DNA of 64,000 bases from Ciona intestinalis (GCF_000224145.3 NW_004190418.1:1-64000); one strand, 5' to 3'. Shown: positions 1 through 14,389, numbered from the stretch's first letter. The notes: generated by a model not told the origin, from the letters alone. Program-made: numbers and translations.

Positions 1-469
1 TTCGTAACAGCCACAGTATGTCGTAACGGTCGATGCGGTGCGTAACAGCCGGACGATATTATATTGTGTGAAAATACGACGAGAGTATCGCGGTACCAAG
101 ATGTTTTCTCAATAAGCGGTCGGGTGATGCAGGGCCGTTGTTGGCTTTGACTCCTTGCAGGTGGGCGCTTGGTGGCGTGCGCACTGCGGGGCTTTTCTGT
201 AAGATTTGTATCTTTTCGTTTGTTGATGTTTCAATGATCATGTTGCGCTTCTTTTATGTTTGTTGGTGTGATTGTTTATTGTTGCGCTGTATTATTTTTG
301 TCAATGGGTTTCTTTTCCTTGCTTTGGGTAAGGTCTATCCAGCAAGGGTTTCTCACCAGAGTAGAAACCCACTACCATTGGCTGGGGGCTTGTCGTGCCG
401 TAGTGGCTTTCCACCAACGCCAGCCACATAAACTATGAAGGTATTTTAATCCTGTTTTTTATTTTTCAG
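1..469. other. Unassigned left edge
   Basis: No exon could be supported here. Short open frames exist (for example 138-431) but none ends at a donor whose phase fits the acceptor at 469. It is probably intron or spacer of the gene whose exons start at 470. Confidence 0.4.
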
Positions 470-1428
470 AATGAAAACTTACTCGAATCCATTTTTCGTT
501 TTGTTCGAAATAAACGATTTCAAAAAACTCGTTGGCTTTATGTGTTTATGTTGGCTTTATGTGCATGGCCATGGTTTATGACGTCACACCTAGTGAATAA
601 GGTGACAGTGAGCCTCTCGCCGTTAGGTGTCGCTTCACTCCTATGGTTGTTCAGGGAAATCCTCGAATACGTCACTGAGGATATTGAACATGGTACGTGA
701 CGTCATGGCTTTTAATCCTGTGACGTCCGATCATCACGTCATCATGAATTTGTCACATGTGATGTCGCAACAAATACTTAATTAAAACACTTCGTTTATA
801 TGGGGCCCAATGAAAAAGTGGTCTTGTAGAAACACGTTGTCACCAGCGTGGACGCGGTAAAACAAACCCCCTGTTTGCTGCGATTTATCACCCGATGTAG
901 GATCTTACCCATAGCCGTATCTTGTACGTGTCTAGGTTTTATATTTACGGAATCATGCATTAAATGACGTCATATTTGAAAAACCCACAGATTATGCAAG
1001 TTTGAGTTAAATATATCTGGTCTAGTAAACTATTCGTTGGACTTGGTTTTGTATGTTACTTATTTCGTAACACTTGACTGGTATTTGGTTAAGGGAGTCG
1101 TTTAACTCCAGGAGCATGGACCGGGACCAACCTAATACACCACAGTTAGCAGCGGGTTAGCCTGCGTGTGCACAAGTGATCACCCAGGCATTTACAACCT
1201 CCCAACCTCGCCGTAGCACGTCACCTTTACTTACTTCACCATCAAATATTTGCTGATTAACAATACTAAATGACGTAACATTGACATGACTCCGCATAAA
1301 TGATCAACTAATCAAACATTGCAGGATATTATATACAGAACAACATGCTCCCACTCCTACTGTCACGGAGCGCATCTTTGTTTCTTCTTTATAATGTGTT
1401 TGACTTGGCATTCATTGTTGCTACATAG
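470..1428 (+). CDS. Last two exons of an unidentified membrane protein (partial)
   Basis: Two coding segments can be joined, 470-692 and 1325-1428. The first follows a strong pyrimidine-rich acceptor (TTTTATTTTTCAG) and ends at a GTACGT donor with one base left over; the second supplies the two bases needed and ends at TAG. The joined 108 residues include two hydrophobic stretches (around WLYVFMLALCAWPWF and SPLGVASLLWLF) and a third near the C terminus (LFLLYNVFDLAFIVA), so this looks like the C-terminal end of a multi-pass membrane protein. I do not recognise the family. The upstream exon was not found: the last bases before the acceptor (about 360-440) have stops in the frames that would fit. 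It could also be a chance open stretch, but good splice signals with matching phase argue for a real gene end. Confidence 0.45.
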
Positions 1429-1722
1429 TGTAAAAGGCGAAAAACTTTGAATAGGGTTGAAGGGTTCTCTAACTAAGTTTAAAAAAGGAAGGAAACCAGT
1501 TTAATTCGCCATTTTCAGTTAAAAGACCTTACGTTTTGGAGATCGTGAAAAAATTCCAAGAATGTGTCGCCCAGTTGTAATATGTAAAGTAGCAGTCCAG
1601 TAGTAATTGCGGCGGTCCTTTTAATTAGTGTAGACCCGGCGGGCAGAATCGCCAGAATAAGTTGAATTGGACTGTTTAAATTCGGTTGTGTATTCCAGAA
1701 TTTATCTTCAAGTTACGTCATA
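1429..1722. other. Spacer before AS3MT
   Basis: Short spacer between two same-strand genes. It contains a pyrimidine-rich run ending TTCCAG at 1698, 24 bases before the AS3MT start, which could be a spliced-leader acceptor. No gene seen. Confidence 0.35.
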
Positions 1723-4700
1723 ATGAGTAATTGTGTGGGAACAATCGCTTCTGTGAAGAAATATTACGGTAAGAATTTCTTGAATTATGACGTCACTTTG
1801 TTTTAAAATCAGCGTAACAGATATTTTGTTTATTTTAAGAATTAAAATATTTAGATTTTGTCGCTTTTTATTAGAACATCCAAATAATAGGATTGAGTTT
1901 ATCGCATAACAACAAAACTTGTTTTATAGTGATGTCATATAAGTGTTAGGTTTGTTTGTCACAAAATATTAAATTTGTTGATTTGAAATTGGTCGCCATT
2001 TTGTTTTGATTAATCGTTTGTATGCGATTGTGACGTCAGGTGTGTGATGATTGTGACGACAATTATATGCTCGCAAGCGCTATGTTGAATGTTATTGTTC
2101 GTGTAAAGTGAATATTCTAAACTACCAAAACGAAATATAAATTTCATAAATTAGTAATTGTACATCGATTGCTCGGCTCGCATACTTGCGGTCAATGTAA
2201 TACACGGTTGCGGTGAAACCACAGATATATCTATATGGTCGACCTCACCAGACCAAACCCAGTGTCACTGTACATGGGTAACTTTACGTTCACGCTTATG
2301 TATCAGCTTCAATATAAAGTGACCATTATGCAACGAATCTGCGAATTTATCGTTAAATCAGTTCGTTTTGGCTTTTGGCTGGATCTTTTACTTGAATTAA
2401 TATGATAATTTTAACACACAAGAATTAATGAAGTTTACTGTTGTTGTTGCCACCACACTAATGTAATCACTGTTCTTGTAAAAATCGTGGTTTATATTTT
2501 TATTATAACGTAACAAACCTATTTTAATATGACGTCACAGGGCAAACGCTCCGTTCCACTTGTGACCTGAAATCATCATTGTCATCATCGGTATGCGAAG
2601 CCCTCCGCCCTCCCCCCCACATTAAGCGGGCTATAACAATGGTCCATGATGACGTAGCAAGTCGGTATTTTGGTTGCGGGTTGGCGATCCCGTTCGACCA
2701 ATTGGAAGGCGTGAAGATACTTGACCTCGGATGTGGCAGCGGTAGGGATTGTTACGTCATGTCTCAGCTTGTTGGGGAGGATGGTTACGTCACAGGGGTC
2801 GATATGACGAAAGAACAGGTGGTCGATATGACGAAAGAAACTAATTGTTATTTCGTATATTTGATTACGTGGTAATGTTGTTCGTCGCACGCGATGCACC
2901 GTCAGACAACACGTGACGTCATACACGTATGACGTATGTACTCCCAGGACGGTTAACGGCGATTACTCCAACCCAGTGGTCACTAATGGGTTGTCCAAAT
3001 TGTCAGCCATACATTGTCGAAACAATCACCCACAAAGTTACATACGTGGTAACTTGTAAGCTGACAAGAGGTGTATGAAACAGAACATCTGTGTTATAAC
3101 GACTGTCGTTGCACCGCCATGCGAGGATAAAAAAGTTACATACGTGGTAACTCGTAAACGGACACGAGGTGTATGAAACAGAACACGCGTGCTATAACGA
3201 CTGTAGTTGCCCCGCCATGCGAGGATAAATAAGTTACATATACGTGGTAACTTGTAAGCGGGCACGTGGTGTATGAAACAGAACACCCGTGTTATAACGA
3301 CTGTCGTTGCCCCGCCATGCGAGAAATAATAAGTTACATCCATCTATCCATTACAGTTGGACATTGCACGCAAGTATGTCGACCATCACCGTGAAAAGTT
3401 TGGTTTCAAGAAATCCAACGTAAAGTTTGTTGAAGGTTTTGTTGAAGATATGAAAGAAATCGAAGATTCATCGATCGATATCGCGATGTGAGTTCGAATG
3501 TAGGCGTAGGTAGGGGGTGGGTGGGGTGGCAGGTCACCCCTACTTTTGGAACAAGGGTGACAATGAGTGTAACTGTATTTTAACAATATCCCCCCAGCTT
3601 TTACTGCAAAAACATTTCAAACTTTACCCCTTATTCATCGAACCGATTAATTAATGTTATTTCTATAGATCGAACTGCGTGGTGAACCTGTGTGAGGATA
3701 AAGAGTCAGTTTACAAGGAAGTTTATCGAGTGTTGAAACCTGGGGGAGAATTTTACTTCAGCGATATTTATGCTGATAGTGATGTCACAGAGGCAGCGAA
3801 GAACAATGAAGTATTATGGGGTTTGTGATGTCATAATATTTTGGGGGGTTTGTGATGTCATAATATTATGGGGTTTGTGATGTCATAATATTTTGGGGTT
3901 TGTGATGTCATAATATTATGGGGTTTGTGATGTCATAATATTTTGGGGTTTGTGATGTCATAATATTAAGGGGTTTGTGATGTCATAATATTTTGGGGTT
4001 TGTGATGTCATAATATTTTGGGGTATACCAAAACCATTATTTTGTTGACCCTCATGACCTTTTAACCTTTGACCCATCCACAGGTGAGGGTATGGGTGGC
4101 GCCCTCAACTGGCGAACTTTCCACAAATTAACGTCGAGTGTTGGGTTTGAATGTCCGAGGATTATGACATCATTTCCTGTCCAGATGAAACACCCGGAGT
4201 TAACGACTCTCAGTTGGTTTGTTTGTACAAAGATGAAAGTTTGTTTAATGTTGAGTTCAGCGCCACGATTTTATTCAATACCTTTAATCATGGCGTGTTT
4301 TTACGATTGTCATTGATTTCCTTTTACACTTTGAAGTGAATTTATGTTATTTTACGAATGTATAAATATTATTACAGGCGACGTCAAATATGTTTCCGTG
4401 CTTTACCGCATGTTTAAACTTGATAGTGATGTCATAAAGACCCCTTGTAATGTAACTTACAAAGGAACAATTAAATACAATCAAGATGAATTAAAGGTTG
4501 GTTATGACATCATAATGCACATTATTCATCCACCATCCACCATTGTTATTAGTTGATATATATAAATAGTAACCTTCCTTTGTGGTTGTTTGTATGGCTA
4601 ACAATTTGGACAACCCATTAGTGACCACTGGGTTGGAGCAATTGCCGTTAAACGTATTGCACAAATACACATATGCCCACAATGGTAGCAGCATTAGACC

Positions 4701-5107
4701 TTGAACCTAGTATCCATTATTCTCAGTTTGACCTCCACTTGACCTTTCACACCGATGACATCACAACCATCGATGGGATCACTGCTGCCACCTTGAGGAC
4801 GTCGAGGTTTTTCCAACATTTCAAGTTTTCCGAACCCGTGGCCAATGGACCGGAACCAGTAAGTTTGTGATGTCATAATAACGTTTGTTACATAATAGTC
4901 CTATTTTTTGGTCTAAATATTTATTTCCCACAGCGTGTTTCAACGACTGTCGTTTTGCTGCTAATTATCTTCATTGTTTTAAAAACTTTGTATTCAAGGA
5001 GATAGATTTTTCTATGTCTATACCTTCGTTATGTTGCGCCATAATAACGATTATTACATCATCACTTCCAGGTTGGATTGGAAAACCCATTTGATGTCAT
5101 AAACTGA
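1723..5107 (+). CDS. AS3MT: Arsenite methyltransferase
   Basis: SAM-dependent methylation of trivalent arsenic in the cytosol. Eight exons join in phase: 1723-1768, 2541-2818, 3357-3487, 3669-3820, 4084-4212, 4378-4496, 4727-4858, 5072-5107, giving 340 residues (human 375). The N terminus MSNCVGTIASVKKYYG joins to QTLRSTCDLK, matching the vertebrate start. The SAM-binding motif LDLGCGSGRDCY lies at about 76-87; SNCVVNL carries the cysteine (about 155) matching human Cys156; GFECPRI keeps a cysteine one position away from human Cys206. The Cys-rich vertebrate tail is absent and the protein ends FDVIN. Donors after exons 4, 5 and 6 are GTTTGT or GTTGGT rather than GTRAGT. Introns hold a SINE with a triplicated tail and a 25-bp tandem repeat. 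The gene converges on AGXT2. Confidence 0.95.
2945..3340 (+). repeat. tRNA-derived SINE copy with triplicated tail
   Basis: Lies in AS3MT intron 2. It starts with the body shared by other copies (ACTAATGGGTTGTCC at about 2984) and then carries three tandem copies of the roughly 95-bp tail (AAGTTACATACGTGGTAACT and CGTTATAACGACTGTCGTTG-type ends) at about 3035, 3130 and 3230. Confidence 0.8.
3821..4022 (+). repeat. 25-bp tandem repeat starting at a splice donor
   Basis: About eight copies of a unit beginning GTTTGTGATGTCATAAT followed by TTTGGGG or ATGGGG. The first unit is itself the donor of AS3MT exon 4, so every copy carries a donor-like GTTTGT plus the degenerated octamer TGATGTCA. Confidence 0.95.
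4598..4706 (-). repeat. SINE fragment (reverse)
   Basis: In AS3MT intron 6. Reverse copy of the same SINE body (GGACAACCCATTAGTGACCA, then CCCACAATGGTAGCAGC and the degenerate box B region). Confidence 0.75.
4912..5030 (+). repeat. Interspersed repeat C copy
   Basis: In AS3MT intron 7. Shares GCGTGTTTCAACGACTGTCG, TTTTGCTGCTAATT, CTTCATTGTTTTAA and the ending GGAGATAGA with copies elsewhere in the window. Confidence 0.75.
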
Positions 5108-5451
5108 TGATGTCATATTCCTTTTAATTGTTACGTCACAAACGATTGTCACTATTTGTAAATTTGCTGCTTTGTTTATGACAACACAATCGATATTGTG
5201 ATGACAATGCTCATTGTAAATTTAAATAAACGAATATTTAAAAAAAGTACAAACATTGTTCATCGACGAAAACGTACAATAGAGGCATTATGACATCATA
5301 ACTTGGTAAGTGTTTATTATCTATCAAACAATCGTAACAATGAGGTTTTGCTTTAATGCACAATAATGACATGTGTTACATCATAATAACATTTGACACG
5401 TAAATACAATGACATTATATATCACAATGTATTTAAACAATGAGCCCCCCC
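5108..5451. other. Spacer between convergent AS3MT and AGXT2
   Basis: 343 bp between two stop codons. It holds an AATAAA signal at 5225 for AS3MT and several TGATGTCA/TGACATCA motifs. No gene seen. Confidence 0.6.
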
Positions 5452-7705
<2,254 letters not shown>

Positions 7706-8542
7706 TGTTAACAATTTTAAAACTTCCTGCAACAATAACTTTTACTGTATTGTGGCGTCAGCAATCCACAATCATTTTATAACTCGGTTAAACATCTGGT
7801 GTTTACTGTGATGTCACAGAGAGCCTTTGTTGACATAATACATAATGTTTGAACAAGCGTCGCATAAGTTACAATGCAAACTTCCTAACCCCTGCACACA
7901 CCTCATATTATTTATGCAACCAAATGTAGGTTGGCACTTAAGCGTTAAACACTGGTTCAACACAAATAGACGACTGTTCTGTAATCAAGTATTTCTACGA
8001 ACGGAAGTTATAGACACGCATGGGTGCCTCGAGCAATTATGATGCTGCTCATGTTATTATGACGACACAAGGCTCGTTCGACGTTGGTTCGACGCAGCGC
8101 GAGCATCGCGATTGCAGTTTTATTTGTTACGTCACAATTAATTTGGGCAATCGGTCAACTCTGACCTATAAACTCTATACCATCAACCAAAAACCTCACA
8201 TATAGAATTGGAAACGTCATAATGGAAATATTCAAAGTTTCCCGCCCAAATTCAAATAAACGCGGGAAACAACGACGTGTTTAAAGTTATTGACATAACT
8301 ATGACATCACAGAAAGGACATTCTGTTTGCTTGTGACGTAACAAACTCAATTTGTTGTTCTAGATGACCGATGTTCGACTAACTTTATTTCTCGAACAAA
8401 AGTAAATAATTAACCTTTCGATTATTTATGACAATGTTCATTATATTGTCGTAATATCATGTTTGTGATGTAATAATGATTTATGGCGAAAAATTTATTG
8501 GTATTCGTTTTAGAATAAAACTTTTATTTTAGTTTATTTAAG
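7706..8542. other. Divergent spacer between AGXT2 and the cytokine-receptor-like gene
   Basis: Head-to-head spacer of 837 bp, a likely place for two promoters. It contains several ACGT-core motifs. No exon supported. Confidence 0.5.
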
Positions 8543-10371
8543 ATGATATTTATATTTGTTCTTTACTTTGTTATTAGTGTCAGATCGTCTAAATTACCAG
8601 GTACCACAACTTTTTGAAGATTTTGTTTGTTTTTTAATTTTTAAATATTTTTTAGCCCCAGCTAATTTCTCATGGACAGTGGTTGACTTGACGTCATCGT
8701 TTACGTGGAACAGGGCTGGTGACGTAACGGATGACGTCACATACGTCCTACAAACATGGTATATATGTCTTTTATGTTTTATTCCATTTTTTATTAATTT
8801 CCCTCCAGCATCAGTCGTTGTGAGAATAAACGGAGATGGGCGGAAAGAAAATGCGGGTACCATATTCGTGATGACGTCATTATATGTGACGTCACGAGCA
8901 TAAAACCTGATTTTTGCGGTAAGTCAAAATATGTTTCTTCAATATTTTATTCTTTTTTTTGTAGTTTTTTACTCTCGAAACGTGTTTTAACGACTGTCGT
9001 TTTGCTGCTAATTTTCTTAATTGTTTTAATTAATTTGATCTTCGGTTTCGAATTCTAAGATATTTTAGTTCATGTATATTGTAATATTATCCACTAGGTG
9101 AGGCTAGAGTGCGTGGTTACGTTGGCAACAACCAAACATTGTTACGAAACAAACACAACTATAACGTCACAAAGTTTGCAAGAATACCTTACTATTGCGT
9201 CACAATGTTAAGTAAGTTAAATATTAATTATTACACCATAATTAACTCGTGCCACAGTGGTCGGTTCGCCCATATCACAGGTTCGAGACTTGACGCTGCT
9301 ACCATTTAGGATAAATATTCCCAACTCCGGTTATTCCCCAGGTACTTTCACAGCCCCACAAATCTCATTTACAAATATCCAACCAACATCAATCGTTGTG
9401 AATTACAAGATACCATCCATTGTGCTTTGTGCATTCAGGAATTTAATTGTTTACGTCACAGTAGCTCAATTATCAGGTAAATATATTCTGGAATAAATAT
9501 GACGACAAACATTTCTACGCAAGTTTTCTTTTATATTTCTCCGTTAGGTGGGGACAAAGATTGTTTCACCGGTTCACCCGCAGTGTTACGTCATAATGCA
9601 ACGATGACGATCGCTGATAATGAGGTAAAGTGAGGACATATATATGACTTTTGACCTAATGACGTCACTTTCAGGCCACGTGTCCGGAAGTTAGCAGTTT
9701 GGGAGTTTATGACGTCACAGAACTCAATCCAGGTTCCCATTATTGCGTCACAGGGGTGTATGTGACGTCATTAGCGGAAAGCAACGCGGGGGTTTCCCGG
9801 GTTAAAACCAAAGACAATGGTAATTATGTCGTCATAATATCAACCATTGTCATGTGTTGCTCCATTGTCATCGGTTGTTACGTCACAATACGAAAATATT
9901 TGAAACTTCGAGATTTGATTCAAAACGAAAAGATTCCGGAATTTCTGGTAATTGTTTGTAATAATAACCATTGTCATGATTCTATAGAATTTCGAATTCA
10001 CAGATCGATGTCAAGAACGAATTGGAGGATAGTGATTATGACGTTATAAACGACGACGAGAACACGTGAGCGTTGTGGATGAAATAGAAATCATATATTT
10101 AACATCTGGTTGTAGCAGGTGGGAATTCCCTGATGACGTCACGGAGTTCATGAAATCCAGAACAGCGCGTGATGACGTCATACCATGTGATGACGTTTTA
10201 TTGCGTGATGACGTCATACCGTGCAATGACGTTTTATCGTATAAAGACTCCAAAATCACTCCGCCACAACCGATTGTTAGTGACGTCACAATCGGCGTTG
10301 TAAACAAACAATCGGTTCCAGATTATGTTCGAAACATGGAGGTCGGGAATGACTGTTACTGGGTGAAATAA
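8543..10371 (+). CDS. Class II cytokine-receptor-like (CRF2) membrane protein
   Basis: Ten exons join in phase: 8543-8600, 8656-8758, 8809-8918, 9098-9211, 9258-9341, 9354-9476, 9548-9624, 9675-9947, 10004-10065, 10119-10371, giving 418 residues. A signal peptide (MIFIFVLYFVISVRS) is followed by two fibronectin-III-like modules: the first opens APANFSWTVVDLTSSFTW and ends GEARVRGYVG, like the ARVRA motif of the interferon/IL-10/tissue-factor receptor family; the second opens APQISFTNIQPTSIVVNY and has LNPGSHYCVTGVYVTS. One TM helix lies at about 273-296. The cytoplasmic tail has NEKIPEFL (box1-like) just inside the membrane and tyrosines in SDYDV and VPDYV. No WSXWS seen, as expected for class II. 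Ligand unknown. The last exon carries DDV repeats made by in-frame octamers. Confidence 0.65.
8958..9068 (+). repeat. Interspersed repeat C copy
   Basis: In intron 3 of the cytokine-receptor-like gene. Begins near TTTTTTACTC and continues ACGTGTTTTAACGACTGTCG, TTTTGCTGCTAAT, and ends with the AATTCTAAGATA stretch. Confidence 0.7.
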
Positions 10372-10657
10372 ACGTTGTTGCAATGGCCTGTAAAGTTACA
10401 CTGGACGAACTATTACGTCAGTGTTCATGGCGTCACAATATAATGACGTTATACTCTGTGATGTCACATCCAGCGTTAAAAAACTAATCAGAAGTTAGTT
10501 TCCGAAAAAAAGTCACTCTGGTGGTTAGCATGTAACATTATGGTAACTATTCATAGAAATCTTAAGTTATGTTTATTGTTGGGGATTTCCCGCAACATAT
10601 GGTTTGGTTTGCTCGAATAAACGAATGGTTTGTTGAGTTTATTGAGATTGTTCAAAC
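10372..10657. other. Spacer between the receptor-like gene and DNAJC21
   Basis: 286 bp between same-strand genes. An AATAAA overlaps the receptor stop codon (10367-10372) and a second lies near 10616. No gene seen. Confidence 0.5.
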
Positions 10658-13600
10658 ATGAAATGTCATTATGCCGTGTTAGGCGTTCCTATTAATGCCG
10701 ATGATGACGTCATTAAGAAAGCTTATCGTAAAAAAGCGTTGAAGTGGCACCCGGGTAAGTTTGGCAGCGAGCATGGGGTGTTCAACATGTGTGTTACAAC
10801 TCGACAGTGAGCATGAGGTGTACAACATGTGTGTTACAACTCGACAGTGAGCATGAGGTTTATATTCCAGACAAAAACATCGAGAATTCCGCAGAAGCGA
10901 CGGAAAAGTTCCGATTGGTTCAAGCAGCTTACGATGTCTTGTCGGATCCACAGGAAAAGGCTTGGTGGGTAAACATAGGGGGTATGGGGGAGGGGGGTGT
11001 TACCCAACTTTTATTTATTCAATGAGGTTCCCTATGTTTGACAACTATGAGTGTAACTGTATTTTAACAATGTCACCCCAGATTTTACCCTGATGTTAGA
11101 TGTCTATACAAACAAGCAGAGCCAAAGTATATTGCATTCACCACAATAATCAATGAGGTTCCCTATGCTTGACAACTATGAGTGTAACTGTATTTTAACA
11201 ATGTCACCCCAGATTTTACCCTGCTGTTAGGTGTCTATACAAACAAGCAGAGCCAAAGTATATTGCATTCACCACATTAATCAATGAGGTTCCCTATGTT
11301 TGACAACTATGAGTGTAACTGTATTTTAACAATGTCGCCCCAGATTTTACCCTGCTGTTAAGTGTCTACACAAACAAGCAGAGTCAAAGTATATTGCATT
11401 CACCACATTAATCAATGAGGTTCCCTATGTTTGATAACTATGAGTGTAACTGTATTTTAACAATGTCACCCCAGATTTTACCCTGCTGTTAGGTGTCTAT
11501 ACAAACAAACAGAGCCAAAGTATATTGCATTCACCACATTAATCAATGAGGTTCCCTAACCCCAGGTACGACCGACACCGCAATGATATTTTACATCGAA
11601 GTAACTTCGCGAGCTTTGAGGACGAAACTTCGAATATTCTCGACTTTTTCACCCCGTCTGTTTATCGGGGATACGGGGACAATGAAAAGGTTGGTGATGT
11701 CATAATGATGTCATAATAATAAATGTAGGTGATTTGAGCCAGAAGTCTAAACATAAGTTTTCTTGGATGTTGTTGTGAGAATAAACAGATTACATTATTT
11801 GCATTTACATAGAAATATTATATTATTTGCAATAACATAGAAATATTGTACCAGGGTTTCTTCACGGTTTATCGAGAATTATTTAAGAAGATTTCTATGG
11901 AGGATAAACAGTTCCACATGAGCGACTCAAACGACGAATTTGAGGAAATGCCCGAGTTCGGTGAAGCGGAAAGTGATTATGACGAGGTTTTTGTTTCTAT
12001 GTTTGGATAATTATCGTTGAATTGATTGAAACTTGGTTTTCATTTAAAAAAAGAAGTTGATTTTGGCTCTTGTTTTCAGAGAGATAAATAAAAATGATTA
12101 TGTTGGTTTTAAGAATATTAAGATGTTTGTGTTGCTTGACACTGATTCATGCTAAACATAGACATCATATATACACAGGTTGTCCATCTCTTCTACTCCA
12201 GTTGGCAAAGTTACCGCACCAAGTTATCGTACGTTTGGAAAGATAAATATAATGCTAGAGATGCTCCCGATCGGAGGATTGCGAGGATTATTGAGAAAGA
12301 GAATAAAAAGGAGAGAGAAAAAGAAAAAAGGAAACGTAACGATTTAATACGGGTAAATTACAAACTTTTTTCTTTTAGATTTTATCGCTCTGTATTCTGT
12401 CTTTACATTTTCAATATTCTTAAATCTTCGCTATTGTAATAAAAGCTTTTATTAATACTGTCCCTGTATATATAATATAATATACTGTTATAATATGAAA
12501 AGTTGAATTATATTATTAAGTTATTATTTTAATAATTTTGTAGTTTATACTATTTCTATAATCTATGTTTCAACCAGGATTTAGTTGCATTTGTTCGTAA
12601 ACGTGATCCCAGAGTTAAAATCCACCGGGAGGAACTAGAGAGACGAGCAGAGTTACAATCGAAAAAAGCTTCCGAGAAACGTGCGGAGATAATGAGGTAG
12701 AGGTTTTGAGAAGGATATTTCGGCGAAAAATAAGTCTCTGTTTAAACATCTAACAACAAACTATCCGTTTGACTTGATTTTGTTTGTTACATACTTCATA
12801 ACACTTGATCCTGACTGTTATTTCGTTACGAGAATCGTTCAACTTCATCAACATTAGATCAAACATTTCCACTAAAGAGATTTATTTACACCTTATTATT
12901 TGCTTCTTGCTGCAATAAAATTAATTAGTTAACCTTTCTCATAATACTGATTGTCTGATTGTGATGTCATACCACTGATTGTGATGTCATACCACTGATT
13001 ATGATGTCATACCAGGGCTCGTGTAGAGGAATCAGCAAAGTACGAGGCGATGAACCGCGACAAGATGATGGAAGATGCTTCGAGGGTCGCACAACTTGAG
13101 GATTTGCTTAAGGTGGGGTGGGGGGGTTGTGTGGGGGTTAGGGGTGTGTGTGAATGGGGTGATGTATATAGATAGGTAGCATCTTATACTGTAGAGCGCA
13201 TTCTGCTGTTGCTGCCCATATCGTAATATTTAAATTTACTGGTTTGAGTTTATTACACCTGGGTTTCAACAAATGATTTGGGCGTAAAACATTAATCGAA
13301 ATTGCTTTCTATTGTTTTTCAGGATGAGTTTGGATTTTCCTCTTCGGAGGAAAGTGAGGAGGAGTGGGAGAATGAGCAGGAGGAGAAAGAGGAGAGTGGG
13401 AATGAGGAGCAACAAGAGGAATTATATTGTGTGGCTTGCAACAAACAATTTAAAACAAAGATGGCGTAAGTTGCTTGGTGTTCTATAAGAGTTAAATCAA
13501 CCAGAACATCCGTGTTGTAACGACTGTTGTTGCCCCATCATGATAAATAAGTCATCAACCATATATCTTCTATGTACAATTGGTTGAAACTTGGATTTGA

Positions 13601-14304
13601 TTTTGTCTGTTACGTTTTCGTAGCACCGGATCTTTACGTTTATAGTTATTTGTATAAGTTCCCATGGTTATTCCCCCAGGTTGAAAAACCACGAGAAATC
13701 GAAGAAACACCGGGAAAAGTTTGTTGAATTACAAGCGGAGATGTCACACGATAAATATCAACAACAAGAAGATGACACGTCCACTATGGACGAGGCTACG
13801 AATAAACCAAAGTATGTTTGTTGATTAGTTGCGACGCGGTGTTTTATCTTTACTTTTATTCCAAGGTTGACGAAGAAACAGAAAAAGCAACGAAAACAAA
13901 AGTTAAAACTTTTTAATGAGTACGAGGATGATGATGTCATCAGTTCAGATGATGTCATCAACCCAGATGATGTTACCAACATCGATAAAGACACTGATGA
14001 TGTTATCAACAATGATGTCACAAACACTGATGACATCACTACCCCACCACCGGAGGTCACTGGCGCCACCAAGAAAACGAAATCTCGGAGAAGGAAGCCG
14101 AAGAATCAACGAACAACTAATGATGTCATGGGCAGTGACATCACTAATGATGACATCACAAAGCAAAGATCAAAGAATCAACAACGCATCGTCAGCGAGG
14201 AGAAGCCGACCAACTTTTGTTCAACTTGTCGCACAAAGTTCCCAACGAGAAATAAATTGTTTCAACATCTTAAAACTACGGGGCATTCTAAACCATTAAA
14301 GTGA
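10658..14304 (+). CDS. DNAJC21: DnaJ homolog subfamily C member 21
   Basis: Hsp40 co-chaperone of the Jjj1 type, which in yeast and human acts in recycling the Arx1/PA2G4 factor during late 60S ribosome maturation. Ten exons: 10658-10754, 10871-10964, 11576-11699, 11855-11986, 12179-12352, 12578-12696, 13016-13112, 13323-13465, 13680-13811, 13866-14304; 516 residues (human 531). The J domain is at 1-70 with the HPD motif at 31-33, created exactly across the exon 1/2 junction. Charged coiled coil at about 210-280. Two C2H2-type fingers: Cys315/Cys318/His331/His337 and Cys489/Cys492/His505/His511. Residues about 375-410 are a low-complexity DDVI/DDVT run encoded by degenerated octamers. Convergent with the PRR14-like gene, 94 bp between stops. 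Confidence 0.95.
11026..11563 (+). repeat. 131-bp tandem repeat, four copies
   Basis: In DNAJC21 intron 2. GAGTGTAACTGTATTTTAAC recurs at 11049, 11180, 11311 and 11442, an exact 131-bp period. A diverged single relative is at about 3558-3600 in AS3MT intron 3. Confidence 0.95.
13497..13548 (+). repeat. SINE tail fragment
   Basis: In DNAJC21 intron 8: AACATCCGTGTTGTAACGAC then TGTTGTTGCCCC and a short AT tail, matching the end of the window's SINE. Confidence 0.6.
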
Positions 14305-14383
14305 TTATGACATCATACTCCAGTTATTTTGTGTATTTCGTCGTAAAACACGAAGAACAATCAAATATATTTGTGGATATAGA

Positions 14384-14389
14384 AATAAA
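14384..14389 (+). terminator. Poly(A) signal of DNAJC21
   Basis: AATAAA 80 bp after the DNAJC21 stop and 10 bp before the PRR14-like stop on the other strand, so the two 3' UTRs probably overlap. Confidence 0.6.

Noticed and set aside
1720-1770. Treating 2579 as the start of AS3MT
   Set aside because: No ATG there; the small exon 1723-1768 joins in phase at 2541 and restores the conserved N terminus.
11026-11563. Regular repeats considered as a CRISPR array
   Set aside because: Repeat units are contiguous 131-bp copies without unique spacers, in an intron of a eukaryotic gene.
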